NCBI GenBank assembly: GCA_963696025.1
Contig: CAVOII010000006.1
Span: 124,001-188,000 of the forward strand
Length of the DNA stretch: 64,000 bases
Direction: 5' to 3'
Origin: JABCYV01 sp963696025
GTDB taxonomy: Bacteria > Acidobacteriota > Terriglobia > Terriglobales > Acidobacteriaceae
A model generated the notes under the pieces. The model was not told the DNA's origin, searched no databases, and was given only the letters and a program-made list of their open reading frames with translations. Shown piece by piece: positions 25,577 through 34,450 of the stretch; within the stretch, counting starts at the first letter, position 1; each line of letters begins with the position of its first letter. Both the position numbers and the translations under genes were made by a program.

Positions 25577-26953
25577 TCAGACGGTTCGGGAGCGTCGCCA
25601 GGAAAACCAATAGAAAACAGGGATGCCCGCCAGAATCACCAGGCTACCCAGCGCGGAATTACGGAGATTGTAGGTGAAGGTGTAGTAAAGGAGCACGCCG
25701 GAAGCCAACACGAACAAGATGGGAACGAAAGGATAGCCCCACACCCGATAAGGTCGCGGAGCGTCCGGCTCGCGCCATCGGAAAATAAACAGAGTGCTGG
25801 CAGCAATCATGTAGAACAGCCACTCGGAGAAGATGGCAAGCGAGAAAAACTGCCGGAAACTCCCACCCGAAAGAAGAAGAATAGTCGAAAGGACTGCCTG
25901 GACTATCAGCGCTACCGCAGGAGTATGAAAGCGAGGATGCACCTTGGCTAAGGAAGAAAAGAAGTAACGGTCTCGCGCTACGGCAAAGGGCATACGCCCT
26001 CCGCTCATGATGGTGCCGTTCATTGCGACCAGCATTGAGAGAGCCATACCCGCTGAAACGATACTCGCGCCCATGCGCCCCAGCACCAGCGCCAGGGCAT
26101 CAGATGCCGGTCTTTGCGAAGCGGCGATCGCAGCCGCCGGGAGCACGTACTGAACGGATGCGTTCACAGAAATGTACAGGGCTCCCACCACCGCGACGCC
26201 CGCAATCAACGCGATGGGCAAACTGCGTTCCGGATTCCGTACCTCGCCCGCGACCATGTTCAAGTCATTCCAGCCGTCATAAGCCCATAGCGCGGCCACC
26301 AGAGCCGCCATAAATCCTGCGAATCCATCTTTGGCACCCAGATAACTGCCAGCAAAGTTTGCCCAGCTTCCCGCGCTGTGGCTGAATCCGACGATCACGA
26401 TGCCAACGATGATGCTGACTTTCAACAGCGTGAAAATCAGTTGGAATTCGCCAGCTTTCTTGATGCCTACATAGTTGAGGAGTGTTACCAGGAGCACAGC
26501 CACGACAGCAACGGCTTGACCGTACGAAACGTGGATAAACGTTTGGATGAAATCGCTGGAAAAGAATGCGAAGACGGAAAAAGTTCCGAGAACGCGGACA
26601 ATTCCGGTAGCCAGAGTCGCAATCGACGCCGGCTTCGAGATCAGAAACCAGGTCCATGCGTCGAGGAAACCCGCGAGAGGGCCAAAGCCGTCGCGAACGT
26701 ACACGTACTCGCCGCCCGCTTGCGGCTTCATCGCGCCCAGCTCAGCGTAGGTGAGCGCACCAAAAAACGAAAGCAGACCACCCACGAGCCAAGCCAGGTA
26801 GACCAGCTTCGCTGAGCCCACAGCCTGCATCATCTCCGCCGGGACCAGAAAAATTCCGCTGCCAATGATGGTCCCCACCACCACCGCCCAGGCATGGCTC
26901 ACGCCCAGTTCGCGAGCGAGGTCGGGGCGGGAAGTTTCGAGCTGCGCTTTCAC
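25577..26953 (-). CDS. APC-family amino acid permease
   Basis: Membrane transporter of 458 residues with about twelve hydrophobic segments. It opens with the substrate-binding signature VVGTIIGSGIFLVPAEMM and has the GALTYAELGAMKPQAGGEYVYV stretch typical of the LAT/APC superfamily. It probably imports or exchanges amino acids. It is transcribed toward tonB but is separated from it by about 160 bases, so it is likely its own unit. The substrate cannot be told from the sequence. Confidence 0.88.
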   Translation of the reverse strand: MKAQLETSRPDLARELGVSHAWAVVVGTIIGSGIFLVPAEMMQAVGSAKLVYLAWLVGGLLSFFGALTYAELGAMKPQAGGEYVYVRDGFGPLAGFLDAWTWFLISKPASIATLATGIVRVLGTFSVFAFFSSDFIQTFIHVSYGQAVAVVAVLLVTLLNYVGIKKAGEFQLIFTLLKVSIIVGIVIVGFSHSAGSWANFAGSYLGAKDGFAGFMAALVAALWAYDGWNDLNMVAGEVRNPERSLPIALIAGVAVVGALYISVNASVQYVLPAAAIAASQRPASDALALVLGRMGASIVSAGMALSMLVAMNGTIMSGGRMPFAVARDRYFFSSLAKVHPRFHTPAVALIVQAVLSTILLLSGGSFRQFFSLAIFSEWLFYMIAASTLFIFRWREPDAPRPYRVWGYPFVPILFVLASGVLLYYTFTYNLRNSALGSLVILAGIPVFYWFSWRRSRTV

Positions 26954-27009
26954 CTTGGGTTGGCAGTATACGCGAGGACCTCAACGTCTTTTCTTAGCGC
27001 CCTTTGCGG

Positions 27010-28455
27010 TTAAAGGTTTTGCGTCCGTGGGCTCGAATCCATCGCGACACTCGCCACGTATCCCACGCCAAACGTCACCACCGTCCCGATCGCCACATAC
27101 CACGTCCAAGGCACGCGCGTGCCCAGCCAGATATAGAGTTCCGTAACGAAGCCGCAGAACATTCCTAGCATAGCCCCGCTTTGGTTCGCGCGCGTGGTCA
27201 GGACGCCCAGCAGAAACACTCCGAGCAGTGCGCCATACGCCACGGATGCGATCTGTAATCCGATCTCGACTACGCGTCCCACTTTATGCAAAGAAAGCAC
27301 AGCCAACGCAAACAGCACCAACGCCCAAACAAAAGTTGCCATCCGGGAAAGCTGCACGCGCCGCCGTTCGTCCGCCTGAGGATGACGACGCAAGTAGAAA
27401 TCGATGATCGAAGTTGATGAAAGTGAGTTGAGGGCCGCGCTCAGGTTAGACATTGCGGCCGCCAGAATCGCCGCGATCAACAATCCCGAAATTCCGTGCG
27501 GCATTCGCGTCACGATAAAGGTCGGATAAATCCGGTCTGGCTTTCCAAACGCCGCCGCCGGCACTCGGTAGTAAACCCACAACATGACGCCGACTGTGAG
27601 AAACATGGCAAACTGAAAAAAGACGGCCACGCCGCTCGAAATCAATGCCGTCGCCGACTGCTTTTGTCCTCGCGCGGCCAACAGCCGTTGCACAATCAGT
27701 TGATCGGTGCCATGACTGGCTACAGTAAAAAATGTTCCCCCGATCACTCCCGCCCAAAACGTGTAAGGCTTCCAAAGCGTTGGCGTAAATTCGAATACCT
27801 GCAGTTTGCCCGCCCCAGCCGCCGCCGCATGGATCGCCGCCCAGCCGCCCGGCACAAGATGCAGAATGGTGAAAACTCCAACCAGCGTCCCCCCGACATA
27901 AATGACGGTTTGAACTACATCGGTCCAGATCACCGCCGCCAGGCCGCCTTCAAACGTGTAGACCAGAGTCAACGCGGTGATGATCGCAATCGAGGAAATC
28001 TCACCTGTGCCCAACGCAATTGCTACCACGATGGAGACCGCGTACACGCGCACACCCTCCGCTGCTGCTCTCGTGAACAGAAAGAGTCCCGCGGTAAGCG
28101 ACCGCAACTTTCTTCCGAAGCGCCGTTCAATCAATTCATACGCAGTGTAAAGGTCGCCACGAAAATATTGTGGCAGCAGAACAAAGCTGATGATGATGCG
28201 ACCCGCGAGATATCCGAGCACAACCTGCAGAAACGTAAGATTGGTGTCGTAAGCCAGCCCAGGAATGCTGATGATGGTCAGCGTGCTGGTTTCAGCAGCA
28301 ACAATAGAGAGTGCAATCGCCCACCAGGGAATGTTGCGGTCGGCCAAAAAATAATCCCGCAGGGTGCGCTGGCGCTTGCGAAAGCGCAATCCGAACAGCG
28401 TGATCCCGGCTAGATACAACGCGATGATGATGAAGTCGAGCTTGTCGAGGCCCAT
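27010..28455 (-). CDS. Sodium:solute symporter (SSS family)
   Basis: Polytopic protein of 481 residues from the ATG at 28455 (MGLDKLDFIIIALYL); a start ten codons earlier is less likely. Hallmarks are RDYFLADRNIPWWAIALSIVAAETSTLT, the R-x-GG-type region near EGGLAAVIWTDVVQT, and AAMSNLSAALNSLSS, where Ser residues of SSS proteins help bind Na+. It couples sodium entry to uptake of a sugar, amino acid or organic acid. It is divergent from an amino-sugar-kinase-like gene, and in some bacteria SSS members sit with sialic-acid or amino-sugar genes, so that substrate class is possible. Confidence 0.87.
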   Translation of the reverse strand: MGLDKLDFIIIALYLAGITLFGLRFRKRQRTLRDYFLADRNIPWWAIALSIVAAETSTLTIISIPGLAYDTNLTFLQVVLGYLAGRIIISFVLLPQYFRGDLYTAYELIERRFGRKLRSLTAGLFLFTRAAAEGVRVYAVSIVVAIALGTGEISSIAIITALTLVYTFEGGLAAVIWTDVVQTVIYVGGTLVGVFTILHLVPGGWAAIHAAAAGAGKLQVFEFTPTLWKPYTFWAGVIGGTFFTVASHGTDQLIVQRLLAARGQKQSATALISSGVAVFFQFAMFLTVGVMLWVYYRVPAAAFGKPDRIYPTFIVTRMPHGISGLLIAAILAAAMSNLSAALNSLSSTSIIDFYLRRHPQADERRRVQLSRMATFVWALVLFALAVLSLHKVGRVVEIGLQIASVAYGALLGVFLLGVLTTRANQSGAMLGMFCGFVTELYIWLGTRVPWTWYVAIGTVVTFGVGYVASVAMDSSPRTQNL

Positions 28456-28669
28456 GTACGGGTGGCGCGGACGCCCCTTCGGCAAGCTCAGCGCAGGCTC
28501 TCACCCGCGACTTTGGCGTTGCCGGAAGTTATGTCTAAGAGTATCTGGCTTTACGCCTCGGGACCGTGTGATCCATCCTCGCAGGTATCCAGCTCATCAA
28601 TCCCGCAATCTGAACTGTTGCGGCAAGTCCCTCCTACTGGCGAGATACCGTTGTGGTAGAACTACGCTC

Positions 28670-29590
28670 GTGACCATCTTCCTGGGCATCGACGGCGGAG
28701 GCAGCAAAACTTCCTGCGTAGTCGGCGATGAAACCTTACTCCTCGGAAGCGGGACGGCGGCGGGAAGCAACCTGATCCGGGTCGGCGAAGCTGCGGCGCG
28801 TCAGGCTCTAGCCGCCGCCATTCGTCAAGCCTGTGCCGTGGCCAATGTCGCTCCGTCACAGATTCAGCGCTCCTGCATTGGCCTGGCGGGAGCCGCGCGG
28901 CCGGAGATCAACGATGCCGTTCGCCGGATCGTCTCCGAGCTTGTGGCCGGCGAAATTGAAGTTGTGGGCGATATGTTGATTGCCCTCGAAGCCGCTTTCG
29001 GCAGTGGTCCGGGCGTGATCGTGATTGCAGGCACCGGATCACTCGCTTACGGGCGCAACGGCGGCGGTCAAACCGCTCGCGCCGGCGGATGGGGCTTCGC
29101 CATCTCTGACGAAGGTTCCGGTCATTGGATCGGTCGCGCCGCCGTCAGCGCTGCCCTCCACGCCGCTGATGAAACAGAACCTGCCAGCGTGCGGCTGCTC
29201 GCGGACGTTATGAAATCGTGGGGCCTGACCACTCACGAGCAGCTTGTGCTGGCCGCGAACGCCGCGCCTCCACCAGACTTTGCCCAGTTGCTTCCCACGG
29301 TACTTTCGGCGGGCAATTGCGGCGATCCCATCGCTCGCGGAATTTTGACCCAAGCGGGCACAGAACTCGCTGCCCTCGCCAAAATCGTGGTGCGCCGTCT
29401 CTTTCCCGATGCTCCCACCGTCCCGGTGGCCATGTCCGGGGGTGTATTCCGTAACTGCGCGCTCGTGCGCCAGGTTTTCTACAATAGTGTGCGTTCCGAG
29501 TTTGCCAGCGTTGACATGAATGCAACGGTGATTGAGCCGGTTCGAGGTGCGCTGGAACTGGCACGCAAAGCTGCACAACAGGGAAGATGA
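28670..29590 (+). CDS. BadF/BadG/BcrA/BcrD-type ATPase, probable N-acetylglucosamine kinase
   Basis: ASKHA-fold kinase of 306 residues from the GTG at 28670, where LGIDGGGSKTSCVVGD gives the phosphate-1 loop. GVIVIAGTGSLAYGR, GGWGFAISDEGSGHWIGR and MSGGVFRN are the other nucleotide-binding pieces. Proteins of this size and motif set usually phosphorylate N-acetylglucosamine, for cell-wall sugar recycling, rather than acting in benzoyl-CoA reduction. An open extension to 28364 overlaps the divergent symporter start and is rejected. The divergent sodium symporter could supply the sugar; that link is inference. Confidence 0.82.
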   Translation: MTIFLGIDGGGSKTSCVVGDETLLLGSGTAAGSNLIRVGEAAARQALAAAIRQACAVANVAPSQIQRSCIGLAGAARPEINDAVRRIVSELVAGEIEVVGDMLIALEAAFGSGPGVIVIAGTGSLAYGRNGGGQTARAGGWGFAISDEGSGHWIGRAAVSAALHAADETEPASVRLLADVMKSWGLTTHEQLVLAANAAPPPDFAQLLPTVLSAGNCGDPIARGILTQAGTELAALAKIVVRRLFPDAPTVPVAMSGGVFRNCALVRQVFYNSVRSEFASVDMNATVIEPVRGALELARKAAQQGR

Positions 29591-29621
29591 TGCCGGGTCA
29601 CCCTAAAACATCGAGCTAACG

Positions 29622-30399
29622 ATGCTTTCGAACGATGCAATTGCGTCCCAGCTTGTCAACGAAAATGAGGACGCCCCGACTACCACTCTGCAAGAAGTCA
29701 ATCACAATACGTCCTCTGACGCGTTGATAGCTGCCGCTTCTGATCCCACGCTCACTGAAGATTTTGCCCTGACGCTGCTGAAGCGGAGCGATTTGCCGTC
29801 CGAAGCCCTCGATAGGCTCAGCAAGAACAGCGGCCTGACAAAGAGTCGCAAGGTAAAGCTGGCGCTGGTTGCCCATCCCAAGACACCGCGCCACGTTTCC
29901 GTTCCGATGGTGCGGCACCTTTTTGCTTTCGACCTGATGCAAGTGGCGCTCCAGCCTGCGGTTCCCGCTGACATCAAAATGAGGGCGGAGGAAGCACTCA
30001 TCAGCCGGCTGGAAAAAGTCTCCGTCGGTGAGCGGCTCTCGTTGGCCCATCGCGCTTCCGGAAGGGTTGCTGGTGCGCTTCTGCTCGATCCCGAGCCACG
30101 TGTGATTCACGCCGCGTTCGAAAACTCGCGCCTAACCGAGGAATCTGTGATTGAAGCCTTGGTGCGTCGGAATGCGACCGTTGCATTCGTCGAAGCCGTC
30201 TGCCGTCATTCCAAGTGGTCCCCACGCCAGGAGATTCGCATCGCTCTCCTGCGAAACGAAAAGACTCCGCTGGCCCGAGCTCTTGAGTTCGCCCGGACGC
30301 TGCCTCCTGCGCAGGTTCGGGAAATTCTGACACAGTTCATACTTGCCGCCGCGAACGACGGCTTATCTCCTCAAAGATCTGCTCCCCGGAGAAGTATAG
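29622..30399 (+). CDS. HEAT/LRV-like helical-repeat protein, frameshift near the C-terminus
   Basis: Alpha-helical repeat protein, about 258 residues when corrected. Repeats such as ALIAAASDPTLTEDFALTLL, KLALVAHPKTPRHVSVPMV and AGALLLDPEPRVIHAAFENS resemble leucine-rich-variant or HEAT-type solenoids used for protein binding. As read, the frame runs on to 30656 with a tail unlike the rest. Moving one base at about 30336 gives SYLPPRTTAYLLKDLLPGEV and a stop at 30399, just before a terminator. A one-base error or a recent C-terminal frameshift is therefore likely. The function is unknown. Confidence 0.65.
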
Positions 30400-30444
30400 C
30401 GGCTCGGTGGCACGCCCCCTCCGCCACAGACCCAGCAAAGCGCA

Positions 30445-30486
30445 AACGGCAGACCCACTTGCCGTGGGGCTGCCGTTCTTGTTTGG
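30445..30486 (+). terminator. Terminator between the helical-repeat gene and rpsT
   Basis: Arms aacggcagacccac and gtggggctgccgtt (13 of 14 paired) around a five-base loop, then cttgttt. It lies between convergent genes and may serve both directions. Its position fits a natural end of the upstream gene at 30399. Confidence 0.75.
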
Positions 30487-30510
30487 TACTGATGGCTGAT
30501 TGGCTGACGG

Positions 30511-30774
30511 CTACTTCAGCGCATTTAATCTTGCACTCAGGCGGGACTTGTAACGCGAGGCCGTATTCTCGTGGATCACGCCCTTCTGGATTGCCTTGTC
30601 TAGAGCCGAAACCGTCTCCCGAAAAATGCTCTCAGCAGCGGCCTTATCGCCCTTAGCCAAAGATTCACGAAGCTGCCGCAAGGCGGTGCGCAGGCGCGAT
30701 GTGTTGCTACGATTGCGGGCGCTGCGCGTTTCGGTCTGGCGGGCTCGTTTCAGCGCAGAAAAATGGTTTGCCAT
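30511..30774 (-). CDS. rpsT: 30S ribosomal protein S20
   Basis: Small basic ribosomal protein of 87 residues that binds 16S rRNA. The sequence ANHFSALKRARQTETRSARN and the C-terminal NTASRYKSRLSARLNAL are characteristic, and the length is typical. It is monocistronic, ends near a hairpin terminator and is divergent from a Ycf46-like ATPase gene. Confidence 0.95.
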   Translation of the reverse strand: MANHFSALKRARQTETRSARNRSNTSRLRTALRQLRESLAKGDKAAAESIFRETVSALDKAIQKGVIHENTASRYKSRLSARLNALK

Positions 30775-30831
30775 GTTTGGTCCGTTACCTTCGTTTCCCT
30801 TGATTTCCCTAGAAAGAGATCTTCAGGTGAG

Positions 30832-30837
30832 TGTCAA
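30832..30837 (-). promoter_or_regulatory. -35 element for rpsT
   Basis: On the minus strand a perfect TTGACA stands about 60 bases before the rpsT start. The best -10 at normal spacing (TCTAGG or TTCTAG) is weak, so this is a partial promoter call. Confidence 0.35.
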
Positions 30838-30880
30838 CTAAACTATTTTACGGGACTAAGTTGCTGCCGGTCAAACTGAT

Positions 30881-32485
30881 ATGGTCGACGCCCTGGCGCG
30901 CCTTAAGGTTCTAATCGACTCTTCGACTCCCATCGTCGTGATGGAGACGGTGGAGGAGATGCGCGCGGTTCGCTTGGTGCGGGTCGCATGCTCCTCCTTG
31001 GAACTGGCAACCTTCGAGTGGAGTATCGCTAGCGGACTGGTGCGCTGCGGTAGCGATGTTGGGGAGCTGATACCCGAACCGAGCCGGTTCTCAGCTGGTC
31101 CTTATCCCTCCGCTACCACCCATGATTTCAGCGATGTCGGCGCCCAGGCACTGTACAACAGTCGCGAACCGGTGCAGGCGCTGAGCAACCTGGAGGCAAT
31201 CTCCATCGAAGCGGTATTTATTCTCAAAGACTTTCATCGCCACCTTGACGACCCAGTCGTGGTGCGGCGGCTGCGCGATGTGGGGCAGAAATTTTCAGGA
31301 AACCGGCGCACAGTCATCCTGACGGCGCCGTCGATCAACATTCCTCCAGAACTCCGCAGTCTGGTTGAATTCCTGGAACTGCCGCGCCCCGACAAGCAAC
31401 GTCTGCGTCAGATCATCGATGAGATGATTATAAGAATAGGAAAAACTCGCACACTGCGGCGGACACTCGATGCGGCCGGTCTCGACCTGATGGCCGACAA
31501 CCTGCGCGGCCTGACGGAAGAGGAAGCCGAGCGGGCAACTTCACAAGCGATCGTGACACGATACGGAGTTACGGCGGAAACTGTTACCGACGTCCTTCAG
31601 GCAAAAAAGGAACTGCTTCGGCACTCCGGCATGCTGGAGTTCATTGATGTGTCCGACAACCTGGTAGGCGTCGGGGGACTCGACAACCTGAAGCGCTGGC
31701 TGGCGCAGCGGCGCGGTGCGTGGGAAGACGCTGCTCGGGCTTTTGGCCTGGAACCGCCTCGTGGTGTGATCATCCTGGGGGTGCAGGGGTGCGGCAAGAG
31801 CATGTGCGCGCGAGCAGTCGCGGGAGAATGGATGTTGCCGCTGGTCAAGTTCGATACTGCTGCCATCTTCGACAAATATGTCGGCGAGACTGAGAAGCGA
31901 ATCCAACAAATGTTTCGCGTTGCCGAAGGGCTGGCACCATGTGTCTTATGGATTGATGAATTAGAAAAAATTTTTGCCGGCAGTGGCCCGGATTCAGCGT
32001 CGGCCGACGCGGGCGTCTCGTCACGCCTGCTGGCAGCGTTTCTTGGCTGGATGCAGGACCGTAAGGCCCCGGTGTTCGTCGCCGCCACCTGCAACAACGT
32101 AACTGCGTTGCCTCCGGAATTGATCCGCAAGGGAAGGTTCGACGAGCTTTTCTTCGTCGATGTGCCGAATCAGACCGAGCGGAAGCAGATATTCGCAATC
32201 CAATTGGCGCGGCGAAAGCGGAACCCAGCCGACTTCGACTTGGACCAGGTGGCGCTGGCTGCTCGAGGGTATTCTGGAGCAGAAGTAGAGGCGGCGGTAC
32301 AGACAGCGATGTACGCGGCCTTCGCGGAGAAAAAGTCGCTCACCACCCAATCACTGCTCAATGCATTAAGGATCACGGTGCCGCTTTCCATCACGCGGGC
32401 GGAAGAGATCCAGGCACTGCGGGATTGGGCGCGGACGCGGGCAGTGCCGGCGTCGGTGGCCGATGTCAAAGCCGAGGGGGCATAA
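30881..32485 (+). CDS. Ycf46-like AAA+ ATPase
   Basis: A 534-residue protein with the two-part layout of Ycf46 proteins. The first 200 residues form a degenerate ATPase-like half (PIVVMETVEEMRAVRLVR, AVFILKDFHRHLDDPVVVRRL, RTVILTAPSINIPPEL). A canonical AAA+ module follows, with Walker A GVQGCGKS, Walker B CVLWIDELEK, sensor AATCNNV and the arginine stretch RKGRFDELFFVDVPNQTER. Ycf46 is conserved in cyanobacteria and plastids and linked there to inorganic-carbon responses; in other bacteria its role is unclear. No operon partner is visible. Confidence 0.85.
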   Translation: MVDALARLKVLIDSSTPIVVMETVEEMRAVRLVRVACSSLELATFEWSIASGLVRCGSDVGELIPEPSRFSAGPYPSATTHDFSDVGAQALYNSREPVQALSNLEAISIEAVFILKDFHRHLDDPVVVRRLRDVGQKFSGNRRTVILTAPSINIPPELRSLVEFLELPRPDKQRLRQIIDEMIIRIGKTRTLRRTLDAAGLDLMADNLRGLTEEEAERATSQAIVTRYGVTAETVTDVLQAKKELLRHSGMLEFIDVSDNLVGVGGLDNLKRWLAQRRGAWEDAARAFGLEPPRGVIILGVQGCGKSMCARAVAGEWMLPLVKFDTAAIFDKYVGETEKRIQQMFRVAEGLAPCVLWIDELEKIFAGSGPDSASADAGVSSRLLAAFLGWMQDRKAPVFVAATCNNVTALPPELIRKGRFDELFFVDVPNQTERKQIFAIQLARRKRNPADFDLDQVALAARGYSGAEVEAAVQTAMYAAFAEKKSLTTQSLLNALRITVPLSITRAEEIQALRDWARTRAVPASVADVKAEGA

Positions 32486-32800
32486 ACCGTGTCCGGCCAA
32501 GCCCTTCCATGGGTTCGCAGCATCCGTGACCGCTGGTTACTTGTCCATTGACTCCTTTCGCCAAGCGGAGGTACCCTTTAGCTAATGGTAGTTGCTTGCA
32601 CCTTGGGGCGAGCACCGTCGGCTGGTTCCATCTCCATACAGAAGAATCATTTGTCGCGAAAATGGCGCTGTGTCGCTATTTTCAGCAGTCGCTGACCTGT
32701 GTTCGGTCCGGCAGCCACATGGCCTCGGGGAGGGTCAAAAAGCCGTTTCCCCCTGATCAGTTGAGCATCTAACGCGCGGGAGGTAAGCGCCAGCAACCGA
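32486..32800. other. Intergenic region upstream of phoH
   Basis: About 315 bases. A TTGACT occurs at about 32548 but without a convincing -10. No RNA gene, repeat or credible coding frame was recognised; the short open frame here has no recognisable features. Confidence 0.5.
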
Positions 32801-33868
32801 ATGAAGAAAAGTATTGAGATTAGTCCCAACATTGAGACCCTATTTGGCACACGTGACGAAAATCTTCATGTGCTCGAGGATGGTCTGAACATCAACATTG
32901 AACTGCGTTCCGATTCCATCGAACTGGAAGGCGCGGCGCGCGACGTAGCCCGGGCCCAGCAAGTCTTCGCCGATTACGACCAACTCCAGCGCTCCGGACA
33001 TACTTTCAACAACGGCGATCTGAACAGCATGCTGCGCGTGTTAATGGCGGATCCCAAGGCGACACTACGTGGATTGGCGGAAGCCGGGCGGCAGCGTTCG
33101 TTTGGGCGGCGCACCGTGCAGCCTAAGAGCGTGAACCAGCGTCGTTACGTCGAGGCCATCGAAAACCACGACATGGTATTTGGCATTGGGCCTGCCGGGA
33201 CGGGCAAGACCTACCTGGCGGTGGCGATGGCAATTTCTGCGCTGCTGGCCAAACGGGTCAACCGCATCATACTGGCACGTCCGGCGGTTGAAGCGGGCGA
33301 GCGGCTTGGTTTTCTGCCGGGAACTCTACAGGATAAGATTGATCCCTATCTGCGGCCACTCTACGACGCGCTCTATGACATGCTCGAGCCCGAAAAAGTC
33401 GACCGCTATCTGGAGAAGAATGTCATCGAGATTGCACCCATCGCCTTCATGCGCGGGCGCACGCTCAATGACTCGTTCGTCATCCTGGATGAGGCGCAGA
33501 ATACGACCTCGGAGCAGATGAAGATGTTCGTGACTCGCCTGGGATTCAACTCCAAGGCCGTGATCACTGGCGACGTGACTCAGATCGACCTGCCTACGGC
33601 GCGGCGCAGCGGCCTGCTTGAAGCTGTGGATGTCCTCAAAAGAGTCGAAGGACTGACATTCGTGTATTTCGATGAAGGCGACGTGGTGCGACATCACCTG
33701 GTGCAGCGCATTATCCGAGCCTACGACGAGCATAAAACCCGAGTGGCGGAGGAACAGATGTTGCTGCTCGAATCCAAAGCCAGCTCGAACGGCAAGACCA
33801 ACGGGGCCGACAATGCGAACCCGGAGAGAAGCGTGGTGTCGCACAGGGAAGTAGAAACCGGAGAATAA
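32801..33868 (+). CDS. phoH: PhoH-like ATPase (YbeZ type)
   Basis: RNA-associated P-loop ATPase of 355 residues. An N-terminal KH-like region (GTRDENLHVLEDGLNINIEL) precedes the helicase-like core with Walker A GPAGTGKTYLAVAMA, the VEAGERLGFLPGTLQDK segment and Walker B VILDEAQNTT. YbeZ proteins partner with the endonuclease YbeY in rRNA maturation, and ybeY follows directly. The tail after residue 320 is polar and variable. A strong hairpin terminator stands between the two genes, so ybeY must depend on read-through or its own promoter. Confidence 0.92.
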   Translation: MKKSIEISPNIETLFGTRDENLHVLEDGLNINIELRSDSIELEGAARDVARAQQVFADYDQLQRSGHTFNNGDLNSMLRVLMADPKATLRGLAEAGRQRSFGRRTVQPKSVNQRRYVEAIENHDMVFGIGPAGTGKTYLAVAMAISALLAKRVNRIILARPAVEAGERLGFLPGTLQDKIDPYLRPLYDALYDMLEPEKVDRYLEKNVIEIAPIAFMRGRTLNDSFVILDEAQNTTSEQMKMFVTRLGFNSKAVITGDVTQIDLPTARRSGLLEAVDVLKRVEGLTFVYFDEGDVVRHHLVQRIIRAYDEHKTRVAEEQMLLLESKASSNGKTNGADNANPERSVVSHREVETGE

Positions 33869-33883
33869 AATCGTTGAGACTGG

Positions 33884-33919
33884 ACAGGAGGTGCCAGAAC
33901 GTGGCCCTCCTGTTTGTTT
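33884..33919 (+). terminator. Hairpin terminator between phoH and ybeY
   Basis: An outer stem acaggagg / cctcctgt and an inner stem gcca / tggc, separated by a one-base bulge, form a 12-pair hairpin followed by ttgtttt. It starts 15 bases after the phoH stop. Confidence 0.75.
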
Positions 33920-33973
33920 TGACGGAGATGAATCCGCCAATCGAAGCAGCTTTAATCGCTGAGCGGAAAACCT

Positions 33974-34450
33974 TTGGTGATTTTTCAAAGACGGGTAGCG
34001 GGACTTAGCGACGGCGCACTGGCGAAGTTTATAGCGCGGTCGACTCGTGCATCTGGACTGCGGGGTGTAGTCAATGTTTTAGTCACCAGCGGCCAGGAAT
34101 TACGAGCGCTGAACCGGCGTTTCCGGGGGAAGGACAGGCCGACCGACGTGTTGTCGTTTCCGCCACTTCTGAGATCAAATGGATTTGCTGGCGACATAGC
34201 GATCGCAGCCGATATGGCCGCGCGGAACGCCCGGCGGTTGGGCCATTCGCCAGCGGAGGAGATCAAGATTCTGGTGTTGCATGGAGTGCTCCACCTCGCG
34301 GGCTACGATCACGAGGGCGATCAGGGGGCGATGGCGAGCAAAGAGCAAAGCTTACGCAGGAAGCTAGGGTTGCCTGAAGGATTAATCGAGCGGGCTGAAC
34401 GGCCCAAGGTTGATCGTCCGCGCACGAGCAAAGCAGGAAAACCGCGATGA
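33974..34450 (+). CDS. ybeY: Endoribonuclease YbeY (rRNA maturation)
   Basis: Zinc-dependent endoribonuclease of 158 residues for 16S rRNA 3' processing and ribosome quality control. The metal-binding HGVLHLAGYDHEGD carries the three conserved histidines, and the earlier RGKDRPTDVLSFP is equally typical. Initiation is probably at the GTG at 33974. The stop overlaps the start of the CorC gene (ATGA). The phoH-ybeY-corC order is the same as E. coli ybeZ-ybeY-ybeX. Confidence 0.93.
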   Translation: MVIFQRRVAGLSDGALAKFIARSTRASGLRGVVNVLVTSGQELRALNRRFRGKDRPTDVLSFPPLLRSNGFAGDIAIAADMAARNARRLGHSPAEEIKILVLHGVLHLAGYDHEGDQGAMASKEQSLRRKLGLPEGLIERAERPKVDRPRTSKAGKPR

